A stretch of DNA of 64,000 nucleotides, taken from contig NC_088311.1 in assembly GCF_910592395.1 (NCBI RefSeq), positions 7,692,501-7,756,500 of the forward strand. The letters are read 5' to 3'. A model generated the notes under the pieces. The model searched no databases. It worked only from the letters and a program-made list of their open reading frames with translations, and was not told the DNA's origin. The DNA is from Lineus longissimus. Lineage: Eukaryota; Nemertea; Pilidiophora; Heteronemertea; Lineidae. Positions 1-11,570 of this stretch are shown in pieces. How positions within the stretch are numbered: the first letter of the stretch is position 1; each line of letters starts with the position of its first letter. Made by a program: the position numbers and the translations under genes.

Positions 1-151
1 GAGACATTAGATATTACAACTTCCTGTTGTGGTAAGATTGAGGTGTGACTTTACATGAAATTACACACCCACACCTTCACATCACTTTCATGCTTCCTAA
101 ATTATCAAAAATTCATATTACTTTGAATGAATCAAAGGAAAAGGGGTGTGA

Positions 152-316
152 ATGGAAATCAAACGAACGTGTTATTACCTCAAACTACCAATCAAAATCA
201 AGCGAGTAGAAGCCGATATTGTCAATATTGATAAATTTACGGAAGTCACCAAACCAATACATCCAAATATGGTCTTCGATAAAATGAACATTTATAGACG
301 TTTTCAATACGAGTGA
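152..316 (+). CDS. Short open frame, possible decayed coding fragment
   Basis: ATG-initiated frame of 54 codons rich in Lys, Ile and Asp (for example IKRVEADIVNIDKFTEV) ending at TGA. There is no convincing splice signal or upstream promoter, and no family is recognised. The composition looks protein-like, but the length is within what chance gives in AT-rich DNA. It may be part of an old transposable element, since decayed coding pieces follow at 1.9 and 2.4 kb. Confidence 0.18.
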   Translation: MEIKRTCYYLKLPIKIKRVEADIVNIDKFTEVTKPIHPNMVFDKMNIYRRFQYE

Positions 317-1911
317 TATTAGAAACTGCAAATTATTACCGCCTTGTTATCGACCAGGAAGCTGCTGGAGTCTGGTTCTGATCCCAGTACTGCTGTATTG
401 ACCCACCCCTAGTCAGAAGGTACCTGAATATTGGCTTTTTCAACCAAAATTATAGAGTCACCTGGATATTTCATACAGGGAAGATGTGCAAAACAATTGA
501 GATAATTTACTTAGCCTTTAAAGGAAATATTGGCAATTAACTTCATCAATAGTTGAAAAGAATCAAACATATAATTTATAGGAAAACTACACACTTCAAC
601 AAGATCAATCGGTTCAACTTGACGTGAAACAGACTCAGCACTTATCCACTTTAACCTATGTTGAGCAAAATAACACATGCATTGATGCAATCAATTTACA
701 GCTTAATCTGGCATTGTTAGGATGAAACCAACTGTTGCCTTGTGTCAATATTGATGAGGCATGAGAATCGCAAAAAGTGTTGCACTTTCAGGCAGAAACA
801 ATGCAAATATGATTCATGGTGATTTCCATTGTTTGGTCAGGCACTTGAACCAGATGAGGTTATACAAAGTCAACACCTGTTCCAATGTCATTTAGTCATT
901 TAGCAGTTATTGAGGAATTAGATATCTCGCAATTTGGCAGGTTGGAATCAACCTGTTTTGGATCAGTGATTGGAAACAATGTTCAATCAGTGACCTTTGT
1001 AATGACCAGGTTATTTCATATCAGTAGAGTGAAAGTTGATCCTAATGAATCTGATTTTCCTACGGACAATTTCTGAGAAGTATGATTGGTTGAAAACAAT
1101 TAGGAAGAAAGCCATGTACATGCAAGCAAAGGCTGCTTCTCTTTCTAAGTAATCAGGATACATTCTGGTGAAATTGAAGATTTGATTTCTGTTAATGCGT
1201 AAACAGCCAGAATATCATTGGCTGTTTGGTGCCTTATGTTATGGTATAACAATCAGCATGAACTCCTCACCTTATATCAAGAATTGATTAAGACAAATCT
1301 TTATCAATTCTTTCTTATATCAAATGCTAGAGAAACTTTATGACCATCGTTGTTCCAGTTTTTCTTACATCCTTCTACTACTACTACTTCAGTAATGAAG
1401 ACATTTGATAAAAATAAGTTACCACCTTTTTGAGGATGTATAACTACGTCATTGGGCACCAAACAGTAAATTGTGACAGACGAGATCGATGTCACTAGGC
1501 ACCAAGGTGTTAATAAACAGCCCCATTTTTGAAAGAGCAAATCCAGGAGGAGACATGAAATCTCACTGCCTGTTGTCGGTCTGCCGGTACAGCCACAATT
1601 CCCATCCAGCCAAGCCACAGACATTGAAAAACATACCAAGAGCACTATCACTACCTCTATTATAGCCACTAGATTGGCCTGAGGGAAATCAACATATATA
1701 ATCCTACGTCTGATGAGGAATGGCAAGTAGCATATTTGTACAAGCAAAATATCCGTTTAAGCGATAAGCAAAAAATATCCGAGACGATATTGCGATATTG
1801 CCTAGTGACGCTGCGAGTGGTCCACTGCACTCAATTGGTTTGGCAATATCCTTTAAGTGCGACCAAGTGTTTGGTTTTTTCTTGGTACATGTAATTGCTG
1901 TGAATTGCTAG
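317..1911. other. Stretch without a supportable gene
   Basis: I see no exon with both a coding-like frame and good splice sites here. A 147-codon minus-strand frame (1304-1747) spans part of it. Inside that frame a pyrimidine-rich acceptor is followed by the hydrophobic run ANLVAIIEVVIVLL and a GTATGT donor-like site near 1.64 kb. I treat this as chance or a very weak exon candidate. Confidence 0.3.
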
Positions 1912-2147
1912 GGAGACTGTCCCATTGTCATCAAGAATATGTCGCCCACTTTACGGACCCGATGGATTATTCATAAAAACTTAGACTCTATCCATGGCTG
2001 AAGAAACCGTGGGCATCATCGACTGATGTGAAGAGGCTTGGGAAGAAGACAGCTTCATCAGAATTGCTTAGAAACTATTATGTAGTTTACCGACCCTTCC
2101 AGGACAGTGCCAGAGATACTCAAACTTCAGTCGTAGGATCAGCTTAA
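1912..2147 (+). pseudogene. Decayed coding segment, one internal stop
   Basis: A single plus-strand frame of 78 codons follows a pyrimidine-rich acceptor-like site ending at 1911. It has one in-frame TAA about 20 codons in. The residues after the stop are Lys/Arg/Ser-rich and look like real protein (for example WLKKPWASSTDVKRLGKKTA), with a final TAA at 2145-2147. No family is recognised. The internal stop suggests either two spliced pieces or a broken gene or transposon relic. Confidence 0.25.
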
Positions 2148-2177
2148 GTTTGCTTTGTTTCATTCAAACCACGAAAA

Positions 2178-2500
2178 GCCAAGAATATATTTACAAACTT
2201 CGTTTTCGTCTCAACCTCAACATTCAATACCTATGACTCAGATCAGCCATATTAGTCTTAAGTGCACGAATACCGATAGGCACTAATTCACTTAAATCAA
2301 AACCAGTGTAATTTTCATGAAATTTTGCCAAGATATCTTTCATTTTCCTCCACTAGAATTGAACTTGACGTCTAGATTCAAGAGTTTCAAGACTTCTTTA
2401 ATTGATTAAAGTCAGCGGACAATACCACGAAAGGCATTGTCTATGTCAATTTTCCAACCATAAGATTTTCCTCAGGTGGTGCAGAATCTCTCTATTTCAA
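2178..2500 (-). pseudogene. Degenerate retroelement-like coding, reverse-transcriptase-like motif
   Basis: Read on the minus strand, positions 2465 to 2415 encode GWKIDIDNAFRGIVR. This resembles the block around the first catalytic aspartate of reverse transcriptases of the DIRS/Ty3 type (family pattern: (K)xDIxxAFRxI). Further downstream on the same strand is a second coding-like stretch (KFHENYTGFDLSELVPIG) in another frame. The frames are interrupted by stops and shifts, so any element is long dead. The call rests on a single short motif and is weak. The longer frame at 2497-2697 on the minus strand may belong to the same relic. Confidence 0.22.
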
Positions 2501-2699
2501 CACGAATCCATTGACATGAAAACCATATCATGTTTCATTTCAGTAATGAGATTAAGGACGCTTGCTCTCAAGGACCATTGATAAATATCAATGTGTCTCG
2601 CAAGAGCTCGTGCCCCTTCCCTTGGTTGAAAGCCTACCATCAAGAACAAGAATCTTGTGAGCGTCATATTTGCCCCCACTTCCAAATTTGTCTCCAAAG

Positions 2700-4030
2700 A
2701 ATTACTCTAAACGAAGGGGCCCTACCCCCTCCCCCCAAAATTTGAATGCCAAGCCTATAAATGATAGTCACTGTTTTCCAAAATCAGGATCGAAAGATAG
2801 ACAATAAACTACTAACTTTCAATCATTCCCCTAAACACAATCACCAGACACAAGATTTTAACTTCATAAATTCGTCGATAAATTGATCAGACCATTATAG
2901 GATTACTTCTACAACACTTCAAGAACAAGTCCATTTCAGTTCAAGAACTGCTGAATCAGCATCTTCATGTCTGAAACAGCCCGAGTATCTAAATTAACCA
3001 ATTTCAACATTATTCACAGTATCACTAAAGGATTCTCCTCGATGGCAATAAAGTCTGCGTTCTTCTTTCACCAGACTAAGATCTAGTAAGTACTCAAATG
3101 TGTAGTATGATGAGTAGTATTCTTAGATCAAGTTAGCAAGGATTTCTGCAATGACAATGCTAGAAGACAGATAATGAAACACCAACATGATAAAGACTAC
3201 GATAATTATGGTCAATTTCAATTTCTGTCTCTATTATTGGTAAGTTGAGTCATTTGTTTGAGACAAACTTAACATCTAGCTCCATCTAAGTCAATGTCAA
3301 TTGCATTTTGTCACTATGACAATTGAAGACAAAGTAATCAATACTTCTTGATAGGTTGGAAACTACTTTCATGGTTCACAACATTGAGGTTGAGGAACTT
3401 TGGAAAAGAGGTTGATAATTAGGGAGCGTATCACAAACAAGTAGCCTGGTTATCCAATCCTCTGGCAACTCCCCTGGCTTCCAGTCCCAGGTTCCAGTCA
3501 AGTCTAAAGATTTCAAAGTTCTTCTCAACTGATATAAAGTTGTACGTGGGTTGGCACTTGGTTGTGCAGCTCCTATAGACTAGCCGAATCATCTCTCGCC
3601 TACAAGGTCATCTGTTTCCAGCTTTAAGTGGCTGCCAAAGTGCTTAAGACCTTATAGAGGTATAGAACAGCAAGTAGCTTTTTACTTGAACCAGTTGCCA
3701 GCCCATCTCAGGCTAGAAGACAATGTTCATTCCTTGCTAAGCAGCTATTGAAAAAATGGCTAATCGAAAAATACTTGAGAAGTGCCTTGACTAAATGGTC
3801 AGGAAATTCCAGCAGAAAACATTTTTATAGTTTGTTTCAGAAATTATCAATTCTAAACCACTTCTAAATATTGATAATATCAGTTTGAACTACCATACAA
3901 CTGAGACAACCGTGTCACTGAAGTAACACAACCTTTGTCTTTTTATGCAGCAACTTAAAAACCTATTCCACCTTTTGCCAATCACAGTGAACATCCCGAG
4001 CTGCTAATCACAAAATTATCATTTTACGCA
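2700..4030. other. Stretch with little recognisable content
   Basis: No convincing exon is seen. A very good acceptor-like site (pyrimidine tract ending near 3953) precedes a short frame reading QLKNLFHLLPITVNIPSC then a stop. This loosely recalls the C-terminal dimerisation region of hAT transposases, but too little remains to support it. Confidence 0.3.
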
Positions 4031-4031
4031 G

Positions 4032-4141
4032 CTGAAATAACCCAGTTCCTTCTCAAAGGAGATGAAAAAGTAATTTCAGGTGCAGTGAAAGAAAAGTTGA
4101 AAGAAATGTTGGATCACAGTTCAACAGTCACAGCTAATTAA
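4032..4141 (+). CDS. Candidate 3'-terminal exon, unknown protein
   Basis: After the acceptor ATTTTACGCAG the frame (phase: two bases, then codons) reads EITQFLLKGDEKVISGAVKE and continues with KLKEMLDHSSTVTAN to a TAA at 4139-4141. The charged, amphipathic composition is typical of real coding sequence. The frame also stays open about 30 codons upstream of the acceptor, so the exon could start earlier. No domain is recognised and the upstream exons were not identified. The neighbouring 3.95-kb fragment leaves open that this is transposase-derived. Confidence 0.38.
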
Positions 4142-4530
4142 TGCAAATTATGAACCTTTAACACAAAGGAAAGACAACTTTTTCTTTCTTTAACAAAACA
4201 TGAGGAAAGAAGAGATAATTCACTAATCTTCCAATCTCTTGACTAGGTTGTATTTTCACAGCGTCAACACACCCGAAGGTACCGACAAAGTAATTTTTCA
4301 ACTTGCCGGGAATGTGAACGCTAAGTAATACTAAGCTTGGGGCAGAATTTCTTGTTGAAGCCAATTGTCTTGTGAGTGGCTTACAATGAGAAGAAGATCT
4401 CTTGAAGGTTGACTCTGAAAACATGGGCTTTTGTTGACAGAGCAGCGGTATCGATGTTCATGCAAAAAAAGACAAATCTTTGACATTCTTTTTCTGGAAA
4501 GATCAACGAGTCAACTTCTCTTATACATTG

Positions 4531-4850
4531 AGGGAGATCCGTGGTAGAGTGCTTGGCTCATAATCAGGAGGTTGTGGGTCGACTCTTGGAAGGATCACAA
4601 CTATTCAATCTTGATGTCTGTGAGCAAGACACAAAACCCTACAGCGCTTCCCTCCACCCAGGAGTATAAATGGGTATCAGTTTTGCCTGGAAAAGCAACC
4701 TGTGATGGACCAGCATTCAATCCAGGGAGAATTGTATTCCTATTTACTTGTTGTGGATTCCAAGATAAGCCCCAGCCTTATGAGCTGTATGCTGCTCGAG
4801 CTACACATTTAGTCTCAGCAGTAGACTTTCGACCATAGGTTGAGGAAACT
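4531..4850 (+). mobile_element. tRNA-derived SINE, tRNA-Met-like head
   Basis: The head (4531-4596) resembles an elongator tRNA-Met: A-box-like TGGTAGAGTGC at 4542-4552, an anticodon loop with CAT (CTCATAA, 4557-4563) and a degenerate B box GGTCGACTCTT (4577-4587). The body contains the phrase GAGCAAGACAC...CCTCCACCCAGGAGTATAAATGGG, which I recognise as typical of tRNA-derived SINEs in marine invertebrates. It is an old, diverged copy: the A and B boxes depart from consensus and no clear poly(A) tail or target duplication is visible. The reading frames across it are not genes. Confidence 0.6.
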
Positions 4851-4859
4851 TTCCTTCCA

Positions 4860-6810
4860 GGCTCCTGTAAAACAAATCGATTACAATCGAGTTTGGAACT
4901 GAAAGGGTTATCGATGTTGTGATGAGCACTGCCTGAGGATAAAGGACAATCACTAAACAATGACAATTGTAAGAAAAGGAATTAGGCACAGATTAGCATT
5001 CGTGTTCAAAGAAGAATTCTCCTGAAGCCGTCTTGTATAGGCCCGAAATTCAACTAATTATAGAATATTTTGAGAGGAGAAATTTACATTTGTTGACATA
5101 GCGATGCTCATTCATGAAGAAAATTTTATGCAAATACTGAAAATTTATGAAAGGGGTCATGGCCATTGTCCAATTAAGGTGTTCGTTCAATGGTTTTGCT
5201 GATATATGGAGATTCCCGGGTTTACGACCAGAATACAATGGAACTGTGCATAATGTACTATATTAAGTGCATTTGGAGAAATGTGTGGAGAAACTGGGAA
5301 CTGAGAATTAGTCTAATATACCTTGATTAGATTGACACAGTTCTGATGAATTTGTGAATGTTAACCCTTGATGGGTGAAGATGACACACAGAGCCTCAAG
5401 AAGAGACCACAGTACCACCAACAGACAATCCAACCTAAACGTGACCACAAATCAGTCACAACACGATAACTTCTATGAACCCGGAACAATAGCACGAGAT
5501 CCCGCATCAGATCATTTTCTAATAATTTCAGGAACATCTGAATTTTTCCGCACGGACTCCTAACCAAGTCAATATTTCTACTCGAGCAAACAAGAACGGG
5601 ACAAAGTTAGAATCACCACGACAGCTGTTGTTCTAACCTAATCAACCATACTCCCCCTGTTTCATCTTGAAACCCTCTAGGACAGGTCCCCGGCCAATTT
5701 CCTCTCACAGCGAAATGGTACTCCATTTATGTTCAATGAATTTTGATATAACAATACTCTAACTTTGTCTCCAGTAAATAACAGGGGACTGTAAGAAAAC
5801 ATCTCTCCATTACTGCCAAGTTCGTGTCAAACATGCCGCGGGCGTTCACAAGTGCGCCAAACTTCTCAAGGTCAGAAGTTCAAACCCTTGTTAAATTTCC
5901 ACCCTCCTGATCCCTGGGTATTATCACGACATCGTAATCACCATTTAGGACGCTAACGGAAATAACCCAGTCATAAACCAGTGGCCGAGTCAACCAATAA
6001 CGGCATTGCTCCAACCGAACATAAATCTGTACCAAACTGGACTGATAATGACAAACATGGTGACTGGTCACAACTTATTGGAAATTTCTATAATAAATAT
6101 CCGGGCTGGTCAAGTGGAATAAACACAGTAAAGTTATCACTGTCATTTCAATGCTTGATAGGTTTTGGTACCTGCTTTCTGCTGATAAGTTTGAGAATTG
6201 ATGAAGTATTCCTTGGTTGTCTGTGTTTCGTCATCGAATGGGATGACCATGGACTAATTTGTGACGTGAAAGGCAAAAGGGACGGTAGTTATCTGATGGT
6301 GAATGTGACAGGATGGTTGGTTACAGGGAAGGGATGCTGGAAGGGTTATACTCTAATCAATCAGTGGTCAGACAATCAGTACAGATAGGAAGGATTGATA
6401 GTAAATAGAAGAAAGCAGGTCAGGTTAGGTTATCCCAGGTGCTCAGGCCTTCCCCGTCAAATACACAACAAACTAACATTTGGCTCAAGAAGAGAAAGAC
6501 TCACTTTTATCTCATTTGATGACCACTACATGTACCTGACGGCAACTTTGACCATTGACATTTCCTGACCAGACGAGCAACAGGACAATTGAATAAAAGA
6601 AGACCTTCTGTGAGCAAAACAGCCAGAAGACTGTTCAAAAGATGCCAAGTCACCAAATCGGCATTAACCTAGATATTACTTGTATCTTCTTTGATTAAGC
6701 CCTTTGAGGCTTTTTACCAAGTTAAAGTTAACATCAAATTAATGACCAGGACCCAGAAAAGATGAATCGTTTCAAAAAACAACATTACTGTAGTTCTTCC
6801 TCTTCGTAGT
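4860..6810. other. Ambiguous stretch, no supported gene
   Basis: Several 60-135-codon frames overlap on both strands (for example plus 5981-6388, minus 5361-5567). None has a clear pairing of acceptor and donor, and alternative frames over the same bases look equally protein-like. I could not separate coding from chance here. Confidence 0.3.
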
Positions 6811-6816
6811 TACTAC

Positions 6817-6951
6817 CTAAATAGCTACAACCCTAAAATTGGTTCTCAGATTTCCGCTGACATCGCGAACACAACCACTGTATCGAAACCAAGCAATATA
6901 AACCAATCTACACTTCGCAATGTACACACAGAAGCACTGCACCTCGGCGCA
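6817..6951 (-). CDS. Weak candidate terminal exon, Cys-rich
   Basis: On the minus strand a strong acceptor (TTTTGTCTCGTCTTACAG) is followed at once by an open frame of 44 codons beginning CAEVQCFCVYIAKCRLVY and ending at TAG. The segment is more GC-rich than its surroundings. The Cys and aromatic content is unusual and no domain is recognised. The strong acceptor is the main support, and the frame length alone is not significant. Confidence 0.25.
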   Translation of the reverse strand, partial: CAEVQCFCVYIAKCRLVYIAWFRYSGCVRDVSGNLRTNFRVVAI

Positions 6952-7983
6952 CTGTAAGACGAGACAAAAGAAATCGGGTCTTTGAAGACATCTTGGAGCA
7001 AACAGACTTATCTTAGATCAATTACACAACAATGGGCAACACTCTGTCGATATTAACACAAAGGGAAAGATAACTTGGATGTTTTCAATTCATATAACTT
7101 GATACTAATGTCAACAAAGATACATGATGAATGAACTAAGGCAGATGAGATATGTTTTTGGATGAGCACTACTACAAAACTGTCTTTGTTTGGAGGTTGG
7201 TGTCTTCACGCATTTCCGCCCCAACACTTGTGTCAAATGGCCTTTAGAGGAAAAACTTATCAGTCCTTGTTGAACTCTTCTTGCTTGCAATCCAGGTTAC
7301 ACAATACAGACTTGCCACAAATAAAGAAATTGGTCAGTACAGTATGATATGAGTATATGATCTGGCATGGGTTCAAGTTCATCCTGGACATATACTGGGA
7401 CATATCTCCAACACTTAGCAAAACGTGCACTTACTTCAAATAGGAAAACCGAATGAGACTCAACTGCCCCTACCTGCATGTCCAGTGAAATCCTTGAAAA
7501 CCAGCATTCAATGATACGCCAAACAAAACCTTGTGAACTCTTCGATAAAAATGCACCTAAACCTAGTGAGGCTGAATGTCAACAATAGCCAATACAGTTC
7601 GGACGGCTGCTCCCAGCCATTTTGCTTGCGTATTACACTGAACGTGTTAGCCTGGATGTGTAGCTGGTGTAACACATGCGACACCTGGTTATCCCAATGA
7701 GTTATTTAACATCTCTAAGTGGATTAGCACCGACATGAATCCCTGTTTGCGTCGCAGTCAAAAACGTACCACACAACTCGGAAAATTTTAATTCGTAACA
7801 ATGACGATGGGGTATTTGACAATGGGATCGGTGAATCGGCAAACTTTGGAGACAATTTTATTGTTAAGAAGGATACGCCAAAATTAGAAATACATCAAAT
7901 AAGGCTGCAAATTCAAATACAGATAATAGGATGAGTCCATAGGCGGTAATATAGGTTTATAATTATCCTTCCTTGATGCTCAG

Positions 7984-8173
7984 AGGTCAAGCAATTGAAT
8001 GGGACACTGGGTCAGGGGACTTAAATTCGAGACCCCATTCAAAACCAATTTCGGAGTGTGAATTGCGGCAAGGCGCGACAACAGATGTAGAGCTTTTCAA
8101 GAGAGTTGATGCATGCTGTGAGTTTATGAACGATGCACCCGGCTGCGTTTATGATTTGAATGACTTTCTCTGA
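7984..8173 (+). CDS. Candidate terminal exon, possible Cys-containing extracellular domain
   Basis: The acceptor TATCCTTCCTTGATGCTCAG ends at 7983. The exon has one leading base, then 62 codons and a TGA at 8171-8173. The 3' half reads ATTDVELFKRVDACCEFMND and continues APGCVYDLNDFL. The spacing of acidic residues and cysteines vaguely recalls PAN/apple-type extracellular modules, but no signature is complete. Composition is rich in Asp, Glu and Cys, and no good donor is present, which fits a last exon. Upstream exons were not found. Confidence 0.38.
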
Positions 8174-8718
8174 AAAAGTTTAAACGGAAAACAATGCCAT
8201 GCACGAATGACTTGAGGCCAGGGCAGATGGTTCACAAAAGCAAGTGGCAAAAGAAATTGTACACTACCAGTTTGTATAATTCCAGAAAATCACAACCCCA
8301 ACAATGCTTTACCATCTTCTATAAAGGATTTTTTTAGTAAGAGGCAACACAAAGAATTTCTTTTCTGAGATGACATCGAATAGCTTTTTGTTGCAATTTT
8401 TGCACACTTCTTTTATTCCGCATCAATATGCAATTTTTTAATCAGGCGGTCAAAGGTTAGATTACCAGTAGTGTAAAGGACCTCGAGCAATGTACTTTAT
8501 CGCACTGGTTGGCAACACTAACGGCACATGTCGTCTACAAAAACGCAAATCCAATTAAAATAGTATCATGGACAGAACTTCCAACAAAATGGTTTGGCTG
8601 CAAAAGGTTTTCAGTCAAGAGACTCCCAAAGGAAGTGTTCCAAGCTAAAATCGCAATCTGCAAGCTGATAATGACTTGAGTTTAGTCCAGCCCATTGTGA
8701 CACTACCACGAGACTTAC

Positions 8719-8808
8719 CTCTCTTTGTCATGTTTATGGAACAATGTCTCATTGAGTTCATCATTAGCTGTCTCAACTTCTTTTAACTTTTCAGAAAATG
8801 TCGAATTT
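8719..8808 (-). CDS. Candidate exon encoding coiled-coil segment
   Basis: Minus strand. A perfect donor GTAAGT lies just below 8719, and the upstream frame reads FSEKLKEVETANDELNETLF followed by HKHDKER, a strongly charged heptad-like coiled coil. The 5' boundary is uncertain because several weak AG sites exist. Just upstream (plus positions 8821-8900) the minus strand carries a similar but frame-broken stretch (IDELKQ...EETDDV after allowing a shift). The whole may be a decayed coiled-coil gene or the nucleic-acid-binding ORF of a retroelement. Confidence 0.38.
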
Positions 8809-9089
8809 AATTAGTCTGCTGTTTAAGATCAATGGCCTCGTGTTTTTTTCACAAAGAGTGACATCATCTGTTTCCTCCTGGGCTGTTTCAGTTCATCAAT
8901 CGTTGACTACTCACCAAAATTACAAATATTGACTATTTTAGCTAACATAAACTTCTAGTAAAGGTCACTTAAAAACTACAGTTCTTCAGACACCGACCAT
9001 TGCTGTTATAGTTTTCACTATAAAGCAGATGGCAATTTTCATAGTTCTGGCAAAAAGGGTAAAATGAAAACCAAAAGCAAATGTTAGGG

Positions 9090-10045
9090 ATGAGGACTGA
9101 ATCAAAGAAAATTTCTTTTGTTGGAAGTCAATCAGTCTACAGAACAAATTAAATTCATAAAGAAAGACTGCAATAACATGTTTAGCTAAATGTCAGAGCC
9201 TTGACTAGAATTAGAAACCTCACAGCATAATATTAGTTCTGAAGATTCTGTTGAATCCTCACCATAACAGCTCTTCAAGGATGCCCTTTTATTTCTTTAA
9301 ATCTTATCCAGTTCACGACTCTTTGCTTTCCAAAAGATGTTTGAAGCGTTGAGGTGTTCTCTCATTGGGAAGCACCCCAGCCCGCCAACTGCCAGATCGA
9401 AATAAGTTGGCATCAAGGAGTTGGCCCACGCTGTGTCTGTATCTCCTTACTAACATCAAAGCCAGCTAATTGGCAATGCTAAACCATCCACCCAAAATTT
9501 ATCAGACTTTTCCAAGTCCTCACCAGGCTATCCTACGACAGAAGATGGTTTCACCATGGCAAAGAACAGAAGAAAACTTCATTATTTTTATCACTCATGA
9601 ATTTCTCAAACATGACCATCAAACAAATTAAAATTGACAAACCCCTCGCTGGGACAACAGCAAAGAAAAGAAACCGTCAATGTGTAGCGTGTAGTTTTCC
9701 ACCTGCTTGTTACTGGCATATATCGATCCTCCTCCAGTGGGGTCGGCTGATATCACCACTCCGTAATATTCTACGGCAGAAGAGTCCATGGACCTTCCAT
9801 TGTTTATGACTTGAAATTGATTAAACCAGATGCTAGTCTATTATGATGACTCCGGGATTGATCGGACTCATTGTTGTCCGCTAACGCAAACGCTGGATTC
9901 CAATTTGCTTCATTGATCATTTCGTGCAGGTTATGGCTTCACAAACTTTGTAATGAGTCGTTCGAGGGTAAAACTTTTGTCTTCTTATCCCGTTTTGATG
10001 TTGCATGTATTGATCATTTTCAGCCTACTCTGTATCATAATTGCT
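9090..10045. other. Stretch without supported gene
   Basis: No exon with convincing splice sites is seen. The minus-strand sequence around 9300-9500 (with GGCGGGCTGGGGTGCTTCC) loosely resembles the body of invertebrate tRNA-derived SINEs, but the match is too vague to annotate as an element. Confidence 0.3.
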
Positions 10046-10049
10046 CACA

Positions 10050-10520
10050 TGGCATCCTCCACAAGATTCTCAAACTCTCTGAGCAGAAAAAAAAAGTGAA
10101 AAAAATATTTGGACTTAGAAATTTTTTCATCTTTCCGAGTCAGTTCAAAATTCCGCGTCAAAAGTTATCTGACCTAGGAGGTCATGCGTGCCAATTTTTC
10201 AAGTTCATAGCTTTTGCGGCTAAGAAACGTGCCATAATTACACTTTACGCCATTCGACCTCTGTGACCTTGAAAAGTATGTCAAATCAAAAACCCGTGTG
10301 ATATGTGATGTATCCTTGCTGGGAGTACCTACCATAAAAACTTTATCGAAAAGGAATCCCTAATAAGCGAGATATCACACTTTCTAGGTTTTTAAGTTGA
10401 TAGCCCTAGCAGTTAAGATACGTGCCACTGTTTTTGAAACAGGATATTGACGACGATGGACAACGATGACGGACGCCGGACACTGCAGTATTGTATAGGC
10501 CAATTCATTAAGGTCAATGA
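10050..10520 (+). repeat. Dispersed repeat relic
   Basis: The segment contains GACCTCTGTGACCTTGAAAA, later a near-identical GACCTTGAAA phrase near 10620, and GACGACGATGGACAACGATG next to GACGGACGCCGGACACTGCA. This combination is one I recognise from abundant interspersed repeats in marine invertebrate genomes, not from genes. It is diverged, with no identified termini. Open frames within it should not be read as genes. Confidence 0.4.
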
Positions 10521-11140
10521 TATGACCACATCCTGGTATAACAAAGACCATAAAACAGGAACAACTCAAAAGCATTTTGCTAAATTAACGATAGTTACGA
10601 ATACCAGATATTGCAATGACCTTGAAAACATCCCCCTAGGTGCCCCATAATGACATTTCGTTATCGGTCCTCTTGAAAGCAAGACAAAGAAAAATTACAT
10701 ACTCCATGATTCAATTTTTGCACAGAAGGATGCCAATAATACAAACCTAATTTCTTCAGGGCGCGGCGATCTCAGGTGTGGAACGAAATGTGTGCCATGC
10801 GAATATTTTTCTGTTTCGTCTTGCGAACCCCTACAAGGTATTCATTATTGCCATTAACAGTTATGGACACTGTCCATTTCAACTTAGCTTGCCAGATTTT
10901 GCATATTTTGTAAAGGGTTGATCAGTACATATATGAACGTGCAGTTATGGCAATCTAATGTTGACACTGAGAACTTTCTTCTATAGCAGTGTCAGGAAGA
11001 ACCAACTACATCGTGCATTCTTTAGTACTCATTTGATGAAAACTACATAAATTTTAGCTCAACATAGGGTGAAATTGAATGTGTTCGATATCAATTCCAT
11101 ACCAACTATGACCAATTTTCTAACACAATGCAACTACCAG

Positions 11141-11258
11141 ATTCGTATCTTTTTATCTCTACTAATGATGAATTATGCCTTGGATGGACCGCTCAAAGTT
11201 ATCTAGTCGTGTCCCAGAGGAATTCTTGCAAAACTGATAATTTCAGATTCTGGTTCAG
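11141..11258 (+). CDS. Exon resembling ricin-type (mannose-receptor Cys-rich) lectin domain
   Basis: Acceptor ...CAATGCAACTACCAG ends at 11140, and the donor is GTGCGT at 11259. The exon is 118 bp, starts with two bases of a codon, holds 38 codons and ends with two bases (phases 1 in, 2 out). The translation includes SYLFISTNDELCLGWTAQSY and later SCKTDNFRFWF. The order Phe-Ile-x-(N/D)-Leu-Cys-Leu, then Ser-Cys, then Phe-x-Phe/Trp matches the first part of the beta-trefoil lectin domain at the N-terminus of mannose-receptor-family proteins, where it binds sulphated sugars. Flanking exons were not identified. A second, strand-ambiguous candidate lies at 10760-10837. Confidence 0.45.
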
Positions 11259-11570
11259 GTGCGTGACAAAAGATTACTCATCATCACATGGTCACCATGA
11301 TAATTTTCTAGCCGAGGGACAGAAGATTTTATAATCAATTGTTTTTGCCAGATTTAATCCAATTTTGTATGAAATCATAAAAGTTGATGGGTTTGAATAT
11401 CGCCACACGTCGTTTATTTTATTGCACATAAGGACATACATTGACGAGTGCAATGTAGCTGGGTATTCTTTATAACTTAATATCTGCCAATTCTGTCAAT
11501 ATCAACAGAGGCCAGTTTCCCAATCTGTACCAACAACAAAGTCTGTGGTGTCATCAAATCCTTAGCATAT

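Noticed and set aside
1304-1747. 147-codon minus-strand frame with a hydrophobic segment
   Set aside because: About one frame of this length is expected by chance in 64 kb of this composition. It lacks a consistent exon structure and its composition is uneven.
3953-4020. Possible hAT transposase C-terminus (LFHLLPITVNIPSC)
   Set aside because: Only about 18 residues before a stop, and the similarity is too vague to separate from chance.
5981-6388. 135-codon plus-strand frame
   Set aside because: No splice or promoter signals. Overlapping frames look as good, and the length is within chance.
7970-8040. Possible tRNA gene or tRNA relic (TTAAATTCGAGACCCC resembles a B box)
   Set aside because: No A box, no acceptor-stem pairing and no cloverleaf can be drawn. 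The bases are better explained by the exon candidate.
10760-10837. 78-bp plus-strand exon candidate (GVERNVCHANIFLFRLANPY)
   Set aside because: The minus strand is equally open over the same bases (for example GFARRNRKIFAWHTFRS). The donor is weak and the phase does not match the lectin exon at 11141.
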